Below, piece by piece: positions 18,883 to 29,100 of a stretch of 64,000 bases of DNA (within the stretch, counting starts at the first letter, position 1; every line of letters starts with the position of its first letter). The notes under the pieces were generated by a model. That model did no database searches, had not been told where the DNA came from, and was given only the letters and a program-made list of their open reading frames with translations. This DNA is from Roseiconus nitratireducens (GTDB lineage Bacteria > Planctomycetota > Planctomycetia > Pirellulales > Pirellulaceae). Made by a program: the position numbers and the translations under genes. The DNA is taken from assembly GCF_008629675.1 (NCBI RefSeq), contig NZ_VWOX01000017.1, positions 62,001-126,000 of the forward strand. The letters are read 5' to 3'.

Positions 18883-19665
18883 TCAACTTTTGCTGCCGTC
18901 GGTGCCGGTTCCGCCGCGTAGTGAGTTCAAAAACTGTTGCATCCCCGCAATGACCGCGCCGGAGTCTGATCCGTAGGCCATCAGCCGAAATCCGAGATCC
19001 TTATGCTGTTGCACCAATCCGGCTTTGGTCAAAATCCCCGCCGCCTTGCCATGCTTTTGACAGGCCGCCACGACTCTCTGCAAGGCAGCGACCATCTCGG
19101 GATGATCAAACTGTCCGGGATACCCCAGGTTGACCGATAAATCCAACGGTCCAACGAATAAAACGTCGACGCCGTCCACCGCCGCGATCGATTCCGCCTC
19201 GGCCACCGCCTCCGGAGTCTCTATCTGAACCACGACCAAACTGCATTCGTTCGATTCCTGAAAGTACTCCTTCCAGGTGCGGCCATAGTCGGTCGCCCGA
19301 ATGACCCCGGCCACCCCGCGTCGCCCGGCCGGCGGATACTTCATGCTCGCGACCGCTTGCGATGCTTGCTCGGCCGAACTGACGTAAGGGAACATCACTC
19401 CGGCGGCTCCACTATCCATCACGAACTTCACCGCGTCAGGATCAACCGAGCGAATCCGGACGATGGGTGCCGACCGTGAGCCCCGGCAGGCTTGCAGCAG
19501 ATTCCGCAGGTCTGACCAGGATCCGGAGCCATGCTCCAGATCGATCAGCAACCAGTCAAAATCACAGTCAGCAGCGATTTCGGCCGTCATGGCCGACCCG
19601 AGATTCAGAAAGGTGCCGGCCAACATTTCCGTTTTCAGGCGTTGCTTGTCGATCCATTGCATCAT
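18883..19665 (-). CDS. HpcH/HpaI-family aldolase (2-keto-3-deoxy acid aldolase type)
   Basis: This is a class II pyruvate aldolase fold of about 260 residues. Blocks include AGTFLNLGSAMTAEIAADCD, FDWLLIDLEHGSGS (the conserved DxEH of the family), PIVRIRSVDPDAVKFVMDSG, GVMFPYVSSAEQA, KYPPAGRRGVAG, VVQIETPEAV (metal-binding Glu) and VDVLFVGPLDLSVNLG (metal-binding Asp). Members cleave 2-keto-3-deoxy or 4-hydroxy-2-oxo acids to pyruvate plus an aldehyde using a divalent metal, in the cytoplasm. The start is uncertain: ATG 19665, ATG 19662 or GTG 19689 are possible and none has a good ribosome binding site. It lies in a leftward group with the deaminase, hydrolase and pectate lyase, but the gaps (about 100-200 bases) do not demand one operon. 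Confidence 0.87.
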   Translation of the reverse strand: MMQWIDKQRLKTEMLAGTFLNLGSAMTAEIAADCDFDWLLIDLEHGSGSWSDLRNLLQACRGSRSAPIVRIRSVDPDAVKFVMDSGAAGVMFPYVSSAEQASQAVASMKYPPAGRRGVAGVIRATDYGRTWKEYFQESNECSLVVVQIETPEAVAEAESIAAVDGVDVLFVGPLDLSVNLGYPGQFDHPEMVAALQRVVAACQKHGKAAGILTKAGLVQQHKDLGFRLMAYGSDSGAVIAGMQQFLNSLRGGTGTDGSKS

Positions 19666-19790
19666 TGAATTCTCGTAGGAGGAAGCCACCGAGAATCGAC
19701 TGCTCGGTGCGGCGGCACCGTTTTACCAGAACGATGTCGGCTCGCGGACCGTGCTCCACAATGGAAACCGGAGGCCCCGAAGCGCCGCCC

Positions 19791-20237
19791 TCAGTCGACT
19801 CCGATGTCCTCGTTCCAGAGAGCCGGTCGTTCTTGGATGAATTGTCTCATCAAAGCAATGCACCGAGAGTCATCCAGAATCGTCAGCTTCACACCACGTT
19901 CTCCCAGGTACTCCTCCGGTCCTTGAAAGGTCTGATTCTCGCCGACCACGATTCTGGGAATTTTATAAAGCAACGCCGCACCGCTACACATGTCACAAGG
20001 CGAAAGCGTTGAATACAGGGTTGCCCTCGCATAGTCTTTCGCATGCAGTCGCCCCGCTTTTTCTAAACAATCCATTTCGGCATGAAGGATCGCACTGCCT
20101 TGTTGCACCCTGCGATTGTGACCGCGAGCGACAATCTGGTCATCAATCACCAGAACCGATCCGATCGGGATTCCGCCGTCCCGGAGCGAAATTTCGGCCT
20201 CTTCAATGGCAACAGCAAGAAACGGGTCGTCGTTCAT
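19791..20237 (-). CDS. Cytosine/nucleoside deaminase resembling fungal FCY1
   Basis: ATG 20237 gives a 148-residue zinc deaminase. The zinc and catalytic motifs are HAEMD (His ligand plus proton-shuttling Glu) and LSPCDMCSGA (two Cys ligands). Beyond the general family, the order GGIPIGSVLV, RGHNRRVQQGSAILHAEMD, TLYSTLSPCDMC, IPRIVVGEN and the ending RPALWNEDIG follow yeast cytosine deaminase closely, including its C-terminal tail over the active site. Yeast FCY1 converts cytosine to uracil in pyrimidine salvage. Guanine or other nucleoside deaminase activity remains possible. Comparison is from memory, not an alignment. The longer upstream frame to 20429 lacks family similarity, so it was rejected. 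Confidence 0.86.
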   Translation of the reverse strand: MNDDPFLAVAIEEAEISLRDGGIPIGSVLVIDDQIVARGHNRRVQQGSAILHAEMDCLEKAGRLHAKDYARATLYSTLSPCDMCSGAALLYKIPRIVVGENQTFQGPEEYLGERGVKLTILDDSRCIALMRQFIQERPALWNEDIGVD

Positions 20238-20284
20238 TGTGACGGGAATGCGTTTGAGTCGTTGGATTTCGTACTGACCGGTAG

Positions 20285-20301
20285 GGCATGCTGTGCATGC
20301 C
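20285..20301. repeat. Perfect inverted repeat between deaminase and hydrolase genes
   Basis: GGCATGC-tgt-GCATGCC forms a seven-base stem with a three-base loop, 48 bases upstream of the deaminase start. It could be an operator or part of the end of the upstream hydrolase transcript. No T-run is present. Confidence 0.4.
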
Positions 20302-20431
20302 AGCGCTGTTTCCGTCGACTTGCGCCGACGGCAGGGGGGCCGCGTTGCTTCGCAACTGCAGTTCGTGCCGATTGGTTTCGCTCTCCTTTTCAAGAAAGGC
20401 AAGCGCCGGTGAGGGGAGGATCGCCCCATTT

Positions 20432-21328
20432 CTACAGCCGACGCTTGAAGAAATCCGTCATTGTCTCCAACGGAAGCTTCCCCTCGGGTGCGACGCGGTG
20501 TCCTCCCGTCTCGAAGATCTTGAGCTCGGACGAAACCCCGGCCTGACGCATGGCGCGATGCATTTCAGCCGATTGAATCCAGGGCACGGTCGAATCATTC
20601 TTGGAATGACAGAACAGAATCGGCGGGTCTTCCGAATCGACATGAGCGATCGGCGAGGCTTCCCGCCAATCCGCCTGCGAGGGCGAGAACGCCGCGCCAA
20701 TCCATTCTCCGTTGCTCTCAATCTTTTTCCGGTAATCGGGTTGCAGTTCCAACTGGTCCGCGTCGCTGAACCGGCTGACGAAGTCGTAAACGCCCGCAAG
20801 ACCGACCGCCGCCTGGATTCTGCTCTCGTCGTCCTCCGCATCGCTCGTTACCGCCAGCAAAGCAGCGAGCGTTCCACCGGCGGAACGGCCAACGGCACCG
20901 ATTCGATCCGGATCGATCCCATACTTCGCCCCATTTCGGCGCACGAATCGAACGGAGTCTTTCACATCGGCTAGCGTCTCGCGAAAGTGATGCTGCGGTC
21001 GCCCCCGGTAGGAGATGAGCGCAGAACAAAAACCTCGCGACGCCAAATGCTCGGCGATTGGTCGAAATCGCTGTCCGTTCTGCGGCCGAAACCCGCCGCC
21101 TTGAATCACGATGACACAAGGTTGGGCCGACGTCGCTTTCGGAAGGTACAAATCCAGAGTCAACGACGGGTCGGCCTGCGAAAATGACAACCCTTTGACC
21201 ACCCGATATCCCTGGGCATGCCCGTCACGGGGTACACCGATTGCAACCGCCGATGTCAAGCACACCATCAGCGTTGTCGCCGAAACGTGCCCGGATCGCG
21301 TGACAGCTGATCTCCAAAGCCGATTCAT
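20432..21328 (-). CDS. Exported alpha/beta hydrolase (BD-FAE / esterase-lipase type)
   Basis: The ATG at 21328 (codon four of the longest frame) gives about 298 residues with a signal peptide ending near GHAQ. The fold shows the oxyanion-hole glycines in VIVIQGGGFRP, nucleophile Ser in GAVGRSAGGTLAALL, acid Asp in ILFCHSKNDSTVPW and catalytic His in ETGGHRVAPEG. This matches the BD-FAE/acetylxylan-esterase-like group often linked to plant or algal polysaccharide breakdown in planctomycetes. The PL10 pectate lyase gene lies directly upstream on the same strand (75-base gap), so a shared role in pectin or polyuronate deacetylation is plausible. The substrate is inferred only from that context. 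Confidence 0.86.
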   Translation of the reverse strand: MNRLWRSAVTRSGHVSATTLMVCLTSAVAIGVPRDGHAQGYRVVKGLSFSQADPSLTLDLYLPKATSAQPCVIVIQGGGFRPQNGQRFRPIAEHLASRGFCSALISYRGRPQHHFRETLADVKDSVRFVRRNGAKYGIDPDRIGAVGRSAGGTLAALLAVTSDAEDDESRIQAAVGLAGVYDFVSRFSDADQLELQPDYRKKIESNGEWIGAAFSPSQADWREASPIAHVDSEDPPILFCHSKNDSTVPWIQSAEMHRAMRQAGVSSELKIFETGGHRVAPEGKLPLETMTDFFKRRL

Positions 21329-21411
21329 ATTCACCACGCTCCTTGCTACCTGGCATAAAACTTCTGGAAGCTGGGGATTCGATTGATCGACGACTTCGCT
21401 TCCTGAGCGAA

Positions 21412-23052
21412 CTAGCGGTGGGCGTCGGCCGATGTCGACTTCAGGATCTGCTGGTCAGCGTCACTCAATTGATCGATTGGCACGGTCACGATTTTCCCGT
21501 CGGCGCGCCTCAGTTTCGCGATTGCGTCCTGAACCTGGATCAGTTCGGCTTCGATCGAAAACTTTCCGGTCCGGTCGTGCCATGTCCGCGACTGGGACGT
21601 CGAATCAGCGCGTTCAACATTCAACACGTAATTGGCTAAACGCGACAGGTTTTGACTGAAAACGGCACTGGCCAGATACGGTGATCCGGGCGTCATTTTG
21701 GCTTGCCCAATCAGCCGCTCTCCACCGTACACGCTGACCCAGCGACCCTGATCGTCCAGTTGATCCAGAATGGATTCCAGCTCTTCCCGAGTAGGAATAC
21801 CTTCCTTGGTCATCGCGACGGAGGCCCCTGCCGCGCTGTGTCGTTTGTACTGGTCGCGAAGCAAATCGATCCGGCTTGCCGTCTTCCACCCGTAATGACT
21901 CGGCAGATTTGAATCATCATGTGTCAGAGAGTAAGTGTCTCCGCGACGCGTCATGTAAAGGGGTCGATTCGTTTTCAATTCGTAGTAGCGTGCCAGGCGA
22001 CCGTCGGGAAGCTGCGACCGCTCCAGCCAATCCAAAGCACTTGGAATCGGCTGGAGGTACTTGCGGTCGCCCGTCACCGTGTGAATCGTCAGCAACGTTT
22101 CGATGACTTCTTGGGTTTCGTCCCCGGAGACCCCCGGGGGCTCAAACTTTCGAGCCCAAATGGGCTGCATTTCTTGATTGTATTGCTGTGCCCATCCCGG
22201 CTGAGGCTCCGGCATTTGAGCCAACAACAGAAAGTCACCCAGCTTCCGAAGCGCCTTCTTGGGGCGAGGATCATCGTAGGCTCGATCCGCCTCGATCAAT
22301 GTCCTCGCAACGTAGCCCGTCACGTTGTCGTTCAGCGTGTACATTTCCCAGTACGCTTTGACCCGACCTTCGGTGCGCCAATCATGATCGGGGTAGCGAG
22401 CGGGTTTGACCGGACGTGCTTCGACCGGTCCGTCCCAGACTTGCGGGAATCCGCCGTTGGGGAACTGAGCTGCCAGAAGTGCATCCAGCCCGATGATTGC
22501 CGACTGGTGAATGTCATCGGCTTTTAAGCCCAACGCCTTGTCGGTGGCAATCATGAACTGAAGTGCCGCCTGCGTTTGGCCATCGTCCAAAGACGAGTAA
22601 TTCTTTCCATTCCCTCGACCGTTTCGATACTTCGCGGAGCGCTCGCCCCGCGGATTGAAATCGATGCAATTGGTCCAACCGCCGCTTTCAAGTTGCCCAT
22701 AGGCCAGCGCCCGTGCTGCATCGACCGCCGCTTGCAGGAAGAAGGCATCGTCGGTCGCCTGGTAGGCTTTCAGATAGGCCATTCCCACGGTCGGAGTTCC
22801 CGGAGGCTGGACCCAGATCTGATCTGGCGTCGCTCTTCCCTCGCCCCATCGCTCCTTCAGATCCAACGAATAGTGATAAACGTATCCGCCGTGGGTGGCA
22901 ACATTGTTGTAGTAATAGGCGGCGGCCCGCTTCATCGCCTCCGTCGCCTCGGCCTTCAGGGTCGATCCTGCGGACGCCGTCTCCTGAGCCTCCGCGATGC
23001 CGATCGCAAGGCTTGCCAAGATTCCTGAACAGAAGATGGCGTTTCGGAGCAT
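21412..23052 (-). CDS. Exported pectate lyase, polysaccharide lyase family 10, with SHD1 tail
   Basis: ATG 23052 (preceded by GAGAGGG) gives 546 residues with a signal peptide ending near AEAQ. The body has the alpha/alpha-toroid pectic lyase (PL10/Pel-15 type) blocks: ATHGGYVYHYSLDLKERWGE, PGTPTVGMAYLKAYQATDD, ESGGWTNCIDFNPRG, SSLDDGQTQAALQFMI, AAQFPNGGFPQVW and PIWARKFEPPGVSGDET. These enzymes cut polygalacturonate by beta-elimination, usually calcium dependent. The last 55 residues (GKFSIEAELIQVQDAIAKLR then GKIVTVPIDQLSDADQQIL) match an SLA1-homology domain 1, common at planctomycete protein ends. The enzyme is probably periplasmic or secreted. An upstream in-frame extension to 23166 lacks a signal peptide and is rejected. 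Confidence 0.86.
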   Translation of the reverse strand: MLRNAIFCSGILASLAIGIAEAQETASAGSTLKAEATEAMKRAAAYYYNNVATHGGYVYHYSLDLKERWGEGRATPDQIWVQPPGTPTVGMAYLKAYQATDDAFFLQAAVDAARALAYGQLESGGWTNCIDFNPRGERSAKYRNGRGNGKNYSSLDDGQTQAALQFMIATDKALGLKADDIHQSAIIGLDALLAAQFPNGGFPQVWDGPVEARPVKPARYPDHDWRTEGRVKAYWEMYTLNDNVTGYVARTLIEADRAYDDPRPKKALRKLGDFLLLAQMPEPQPGWAQQYNQEMQPIWARKFEPPGVSGDETQEVIETLLTIHTVTGDRKYLQPIPSALDWLERSQLPDGRLARYYELKTNRPLYMTRRGDTYSLTHDDSNLPSHYGWKTASRIDLLRDQYKRHSAAGASVAMTKEGIPTREELESILDQLDDQGRWVSVYGGERLIGQAKMTPGSPYLASAVFSQNLSRLANYVLNVERADSTSQSRTWHDRTGKFSIEAELIQVQDAIAKLRRADGKIVTVPIDQLSDADQQILKSTSADAHR

Positions 23053-23455
23053 CGTGACCCTCTCGATCGAACATTCAAAACGCGAATGCCGAGCAATTCG
23101 CTTCGGCCGGTAACGTAGCGGGCAACATTGTACATGAGCGTCGCTCGGGAAGTGCATCGATGGCAACCCGCCCCGCTAATCTGCGCCAGCGTGTCAGGGC
23201 ACGCAGCGATTCTTGCGACCAAAACGGGTCAACCTTTCTCGGTAGAATTCGGTCCGGCAAAACTCCTTTCGTTGAACGCGGCGTGTGAAACCACGGATCA
23301 GTTCGTCGCTCCGGAGCTACCTTGACGAGGAACATCACCATCCGTCCCTGACCGCGTCACGCGTTTTGCTGCAGAAGCGATCCGCCAGAAGATAGAATTT
23401 GGGGATGTGGATGATTGATTTGCCGCTTTAACCAATCGTTTTCCCGGAGAGTGTC
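23053..23455. promoter_or_regulatory. Divergent intergenic region between pectate lyase and DUF1254 genes
   Basis: About 400 bases with no credible gene. It separates two divergent transcripts and so must carry both promoters. I see no convincing operator palindrome. The only clear signals are the ribosome binding sites at each edge (GAGAGGG on the left-facing side, GGAGAG before 23456). Confidence 0.5.
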
Positions 23456-24466
23456 ATGATTGTTCTACGATTGACAACTGCTTTCTTTGTCTGCCTTGTG
23501 TGCATTCCCGCGTTCGCCGGCAAGCCGGTCAATGTGCTGAACTACACGCGTGCCGAGACGGACCTGCAATTTCAAAGCTACGCAGCCAAGATGGGCGGTG
23601 TCGGAAAACTGGCGCACATGCGCGAGCCGTATTCCGTCAAAGACCAGACGACCATTCGCGGCAATCGAGACACGCTCTACTCGTTCGGCGTGTACGACCT
23701 GGTTTCTCCGGTGACGATTGTCATGCCAGATTCCAAGGGTCGGTTTCAGTCGCTGCTCGTGATCGATGAGGACGAATACAACCCGGTTCTTAAAAACGGC
23801 TCCGGGGAACTGACATTGACGCTCGATTCCGTCGGCACGCGGTACGCAATGCTGTTGTTCCGCACGTTCGCAGACCCGAACAACCCGGACGACATGATGA
23901 AGGCCCACGCACTCCAGGATGCGATCCAGGTCAAGCAAGCGTCGGCGGGTACCCTGCAGCTTCCTGACTGGGACAAGCAATCACTGCTCGCGACCCGCCA
24001 GCAATTGAACCAAATGGCTGCGACTTTGACAGACTTTTCCGACGCTTTCGGACGCCGTGGCGAAGTGGATCCGATTGAGCATTTGATCGGGTCCGCCGCG
24101 GGCTGGGGCGGGAATCCGCAACGTGGGGCAATGTACTTCAACGTCGCCCCCGAAAAGAATGACGGCAACACCGCTTACACGTTGACCATGCCCAAAGACG
24201 TTCCGGTGGAAGCGTTTTGGTCAGTCACGGTGTACAACAAAGACGGTTTCTTCACGCCGAATGACCAGAACGCGTACTCCTACAACAGCGTCACTGCGAA
24301 ACGTGAGGATGACGGCACGGTGGTCATTCATTTTGGCGGTGACTCGAAAGCGAGCAATCACCTGCCCATCACCGACGGCTGGAACTACGTCGTCCGTTGC
24401 TACTTGCCGGGTTGGCAAATCATCGAAGGAAACTGGGCACCGCCGGCACCTCAAATCGCCAAATGA
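23456..24466 (+). CDS. Exported DUF1254/DUF1214 protein
   Basis: The 336-residue protein starts at an ATG with GGAGAG six bases upstream and has a signal peptide ending near AFAG. The first half has the DUF1254 pattern (MREPYSVKDQTTIRGNRDTL, then YSFGVYDLVSPVTIVMPD). The second half has DUF1214 (VEAFWSVTVYNKDGFFTPND, then FGGDSKASNHLPITDGWNYV, RCYLPGWQIIEGNW). These paired domains are widespread in marine bacteria and fungi and have no agreed biochemical role. It is an isolated single-gene unit facing the metal island, with about 190 bases before the convergent four-module protein gene. Confidence 0.87.
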   Translation: MIVLRLTTAFFVCLVCIPAFAGKPVNVLNYTRAETDLQFQSYAAKMGGVGKLAHMREPYSVKDQTTIRGNRDTLYSFGVYDLVSPVTIVMPDSKGRFQSLLVIDEDEYNPVLKNGSGELTLTLDSVGTRYAMLLFRTFADPNNPDDMMKAHALQDAIQVKQASAGTLQLPDWDKQSLLATRQQLNQMAATLTDFSDAFGRRGEVDPIEHLIGSAAGWGGNPQRGAMYFNVAPEKNDGNTAYTLTMPKDVPVEAFWSVTVYNKDGFFTPNDQNAYSYNSVTAKREDDGTVVIHFGGDSKASNHLPITDGWNYVVRCYLPGWQIIEGNWAPPAPQIAK

Positions 24467-24654
24467 TATCCCCCCGCATTCCCGGATTCAATTGAACAGG
24501 AATCACCGGCAAGCCGCCCTGAGTTCCGTAAGGAGCTTCTTCAGAAAAAGGGCAGGGGCGGCGTGTTGACTTCATCGCCGGAGCGAATCCGCCCAGACAC
24601 CGCCCCCGCGGGTCGGAAGGCGAAGCGACCTTCGCCTTGGCTTTTGATCGTCCA

Positions 24655-26025
24655 CTACCGGATCATCGGTGCGGAGACACCTTGGCCGTTCAGAATGGCC
24701 AGGTACTTGTCGGGGTCGGCTGCAATCCGCTTGGCACAACCGGGACAGCAGATGTAAATCGCTTTGCCATTGGCATTCACCTTGTAGGGGCCACCCATGG
24801 CATTCAGCGGCTCGTCCATCACCGGGCATTTCTTCTGGGCCGCAATGTACGGCGCGTCCGCCGCGGAAACTTTGTAAATGCCTTCGCGGACCTGTTCGGT
24901 TCCCGAAGGCACACTGCCGCCGGATCGGTTTCCATCAACCATTGCCATGTACTTTGCGGGTTCCGCTTCGACTTTCTTGATACAGCCGCGGCAACAGAGA
25001 AAGATCGGCTTGCCACCCACCATCAATTTGACCGGACCACCCATGCTGCCCAATGGTTCATCCATCACCGGACAGGTTTTCTGCGCTGCGATCAAAGGCG
25101 CGTCTGCTGGCGTGGTGCGCACGACCGACACGGTCATCTGCCCGGAATGTTTCTCCGCTTTGGAATCCGATCCCGACGAACTGTCGCCGTAAACCATCGC
25201 CAGGTACTTGGCCGGCTCTGCCTGCACCTTTTTGATGCAGCCTTTGCAACACAAGTAGATCGGCTTGTCGCCTACTGTCACCTTGATCGGAGTCCCCATT
25301 CCACCGAGCGGCTCATCCATGACGGGGCATACCTTTTGTTTGGCGATTGCCGGAGCATCGGCAGCCGTCGCCACCGCGACGTGGATTTCGGGTCGTCCCG
25401 AGGTGTACCTCGCGGGATCGGCTTTGACGGCATCGACGCAGCCGGCACAGCACACGAAGATTGTCCGACCTTGGACCTCAACGCCGACCGGTTCCCCCAT
25501 ACTTCCCAACGGTTTGCCGCTCACCGGGCAAATTTTCTGCCTCGCGATTGCCCCGGCTGCCAATTGGGCGTCACTGGCCGGCACGGTTGCGACTTCGTTG
25601 AATCGAACGCCTGCTGCACCGATGCCGACAAGCTGGGCGTCGACCTCAATCTGTCGACCGGCAATTTGAGACAGATTTACGGGAGCGAGAAGTCCGCCCT
25701 TCCCGTCGGGCAACAAGTCGTAGCGGTATCGTTTCGCGTTTCCTTCGACCCGCAGGATTGCTGCACCGCGGCCGCGATCCACTGAAACAGGTGCTCCCTG
25801 CCGGTCAAATGCAAACATTTGAATGCCGCTTTGGTCAACGACCGTCTCGATTTGTAAATCGCCGGCAACTTTAATGCTGCCACCGTGGGGGCCCACTCGA
25901 GCCGACGAAGGTTCCGCGTGGGCGGAGGACATGGTGTGGTTGTGGCCGGCGTGCTGCCCTTGCGCGGGCAGAACGCTTGCGGTCACAATCGCGATCCATA
26001 CGGTGAGGATTGGGGAGTAACGCAT
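24655..26025 (-). CDS. Exported protein with four tandem YHS/TRASH-like metal-binding modules
   Basis: ATG 26025 with a strong GAAGGAG upstream gives 456 residues: a signal peptide, a His-rich patch (QHAGHNHTM, about 24-32), a beta-rich domain (45-150), then four Cys modules. Each module keeps exactly C-x25-C-C-x2-C: C166/C192/C193/C196, C233/C259/C260/C263, C318/C344/C345/C348 and C400/C426/C427/C430. Modules 2-4 begin CPVMDEPL and carry KPI(Y/F)LCC or KAIYICC. Related Cys signatures (YHS/TRASH, heavy-metal-binding) chelate Cu, Ag, Zn or Hg. It lies 106 bases downstream of cusA on the same strand, so it probably works as a periplasmic metal buffer or donor to the efflux pump, similar in role to CusF but unrelated in sequence. 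Metal identity is inferred from context. Confidence 0.85.
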   Translation of the reverse strand: MRYSPILTVWIAIVTASVLPAQGQHAGHNHTMSSAHAEPSSARVGPHGGSIKVAGDLQIETVVDQSGIQMFAFDRQGAPVSVDRGRGAAILRVEGNAKRYRYDLLPDGKGGLLAPVNLSQIAGRQIEVDAQLVGIGAAGVRFNEVATVPASDAQLAAGAIARQKICPVSGKPLGSMGEPVGVEVQGRTIFVCCAGCVDAVKADPARYTSGRPEIHVAVATAADAPAIAKQKVCPVMDEPLGGMGTPIKVTVGDKPIYLCCKGCIKKVQAEPAKYLAMVYGDSSSGSDSKAEKHSGQMTVSVVRTTPADAPLIAAQKTCPVMDEPLGSMGGPVKLMVGGKPIFLCCRGCIKKVEAEPAKYMAMVDGNRSGGSVPSGTEQVREGIYKVSAADAPYIAAQKKCPVMDEPLNAMGGPYKVNANGKAIYICCPGCAKRIAADPDKYLAILNGQGVSAPMIR

Positions 26026-26131
26026 ACTTTCTCCTTCGGTAAACAAGCCGGGCACTCCGTTATGCCCGTCGTTGATGTGTGTCAGATTGGATGCCTTGGG
26101 AAAGCCGTTCTTCACGACCTTCAAAAAACTT

Positions 26132-29100
26132 TTATGCGGCGATCGAGAGTTCCTCCTCTGATTGGAGTTCGCCTTCGTTCCAAAGTGGATCCTTGAATCC
26201 CAAACGCAACTTGGTTTCCAGGTAAGCCGCGTACAGCGTCGGAACAATGAATGATGTGAATGGTTCGGCAAGCATGCCCCCGAACACCGGAAGCGCCATG
26301 GCTCTGGCGACATCGGCCCCGCGTCCGGACGCAAGCAGAACTGGAACCAGTGCCGCCAGGGTGGTGACCGTCGTCATCATGCAGGGGCGGATTCGCTTCA
26401 ATCCCGCTTGATAGATGGTTTCCCGAAGATCCTGCACCGAGTCGATCTTCGTCCGGCTCAATCGCTGATGAATGTAGGTCGCCATCACCACACCGTCGTC
26501 AACGGCCAGTCCGAACAGCGCAATGAATCCGACCCAGACCGCCGTGTTCAATTCCACCTCCATCCAAGCCACGGCAATCATCCCGCCGGCAAAAGCCACG
26601 GGAATGCCGGTGAAGACGGCCAGGGAGATCGGAAGGTTGCGAAATTCGAAATAGATCAGCAACAAGTTGATGAAGATGACCAAGGGAATGATCCACATCA
26701 GCCGCCGATTGGCTTCGATTTGATTTCGAAAACTTCCCACTGCTTCCAGCGAGTACCCTGGCGGCAAAGAAAGGCGATCCGGATTCCCCGGTGAAGAGCT
26801 CTGTGCAACTCGCAATTGCTCCTCGATCGCTTCGACGCTTTCAAGGTCGCCGGCAGCGCCGTTGGTCATGAACGAAACGTGCGCGACAAGTCGTCCGTTC
26901 TCGCTATTGATGGCTCCCGGCCCCCAAGTGGTTTCAAGCGATGCCAGCTTTTCCAGCGGTACCACCGCCCCGCTGTGGGTGACGACCGGAAGTCGTTTCA
27001 GACCGTCAATTTGTTCACGGAGATCCCGATGGTAGCGCAACCGGACGGGATACCGCTCCCGTCCTTCGACGGTTTTGATCAGATTCATTCCACCCAGAGC
27101 CGTCTCGATCACCTGGTTGACCATCGCCGCACTCATCCCGTAGCGCGACGCCGCCTTGCGATCGACCGTGAACTCCACGTAAGGCTTCCCCAAGACGATG
27201 TCGGGGTTGACCGTACCGGCATTGATGTAAGGTGATTTCTTTAGTTCACCGGCGACATCCATCGCCGCCCTCGACAACTCATCCAGATCGTTCCCATAGA
27301 CTCGAATCGCCATCGGAGCCTTGATCCCCGATTGCAGCATCACCACGCGGCCCTCGATCGGTTGCAAAGCCGACGCCGGCGTCACCCCCGGAAGCGTGGC
27401 AACACGATTGATCTCGTCCCAGACGTCACGAGCGGTCACGCCGGGGCGCCACTCGCTTTCCGGCTTCAGCATCACGTACGTTTCAACCATTGCCGCTGGA
27501 GCAGGATCCAATGCGGATTCGACGCGTCCTATCTTGCCAAGAACGTCTTTGACTTCCGGGATTTGGCCGATCAGGACATCCTGAGTCTGCAACACCTGCA
27601 TCGCCTGCGAGAAACTCGCCGCGGGATAGAGTGTCGGCATGTAGAACCAGCTTCCTTCGTCCAGCGCAATCCAGTCGTCGCTTTGCAGCCCGGTGAAAGT
27701 GTGCTTCGCATCGACGTAACCGGGGAATTCGTTCAGGTCCGCGCCGAATACGGCGGCCACGCGTTCAACAGGCTTGAGCACCGTGGGAAGTCCGATCCAC
27801 GCTCCCAAGCCAAGCAGCAACAGCAACGTCGGAAAGGAGAGTGCAACGACTTTGTGATTCAACGCGTGCCGAAGTCGTGCTGCGTAGACCCACCGGACAA
27901 GTCGGCTGGACGGAATTTCTTCGATCGGCTTGATCCGTTCGCGCATCAGCTGCCAACCCGCAATGCTGCCCAGGGCAGCTGCCAAGGTCGTCACGGCCCA
28001 CGGCGGAATCGCCAGGTAGCCCGCCAAACGCGGCCCCCACATAAAATGCGACAAGCCGGCGAACAGTGTCGCCAGCGCAACAGCGGCAATCGCTGCGACC
28101 AGACGGGTGCCGCGGGCGCTCTTCAACATCAGGCGACACAATGCCGGGACGATTGTGACCGCGGTGATCATCGCCGCGGCAATTGCAAACGTCTTCGTGT
28201 AAGCCAAAGGCGAGAACAGCTTGTAATCCCGGCCCGTCAAAAAGAACACGGGCAGGAAGCTGACGATGGTCGTCGCGACCGCTGTGACGACCGCTGGTGC
28301 CACTTCGATCGCCGCATTGTGAACCACCTCGGTCCGGCTGGGCTGATCCCCGGACCTTGCGTCTGATTCCGTTTCCCAATCCGAAAGGTGTTGGTAGATG
28401 TTTTCGCTGACGATGATCCCCATGTCGACCATGGTCCCGATGGCGATCGCGATCCCCGCCAGTGACATGATGTTGGCATCGACGCCAACAAAACGCATAG
28501 CGATAAACGACATCAACACGGCTGCGGGAAGACAAATCGCAACGACAAAACTGCTGCGAATGTGCAACAGGAAAAGCAGGATGATGATCGCCGTGATGAT
28601 GATCTCGTCGCGAAGCGCGTGTGTCAGCGTGGCCATCGTTTCATCGATCAAACCGCTGCGATCATAGACGCCGTTGATCGTCACTCCGCCCAACGAAGGG
28701 GTGATCGCCGCGATCTTGTCTTTGACCCGGTCGATCACCACACGCGGATTCTCCCCGTAGCGCATCACGACGACTCCACCAACAGCTTCCGCGCCGTTGT
28801 AGTCCAAAGCTCCCCGACGAAAATCAGGCCCGATCTGGACCGCCGCGACGTCTTTGACGTGGACGGGGACCCCATCACGTTGCAGGATCACCGTCTCCTC
28901 GATGTCCTCAATGGCCTTCTCGACGCCGCCGTCCGACCCCAGAAAGCCTTTGCTGCGGACGATGAACTCCATCCCGGTCGTTTCCACCGTTTTGGCGCCC
29001 ACATCCAGATTGGATCCCCGGATCGCCATCGCCAGCTGATCCAGTGTCACGGCGTGGAACCGCAGCTTGTCCGGGTCGACTTCGACTTGATATTGGCGAA

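Noticed and set aside
24637..25785. 382-residue plus-strand open frame
   Set aside because: Antisense to the four-module metal protein; its apparent repeats only mirror the repeated coding DNA.
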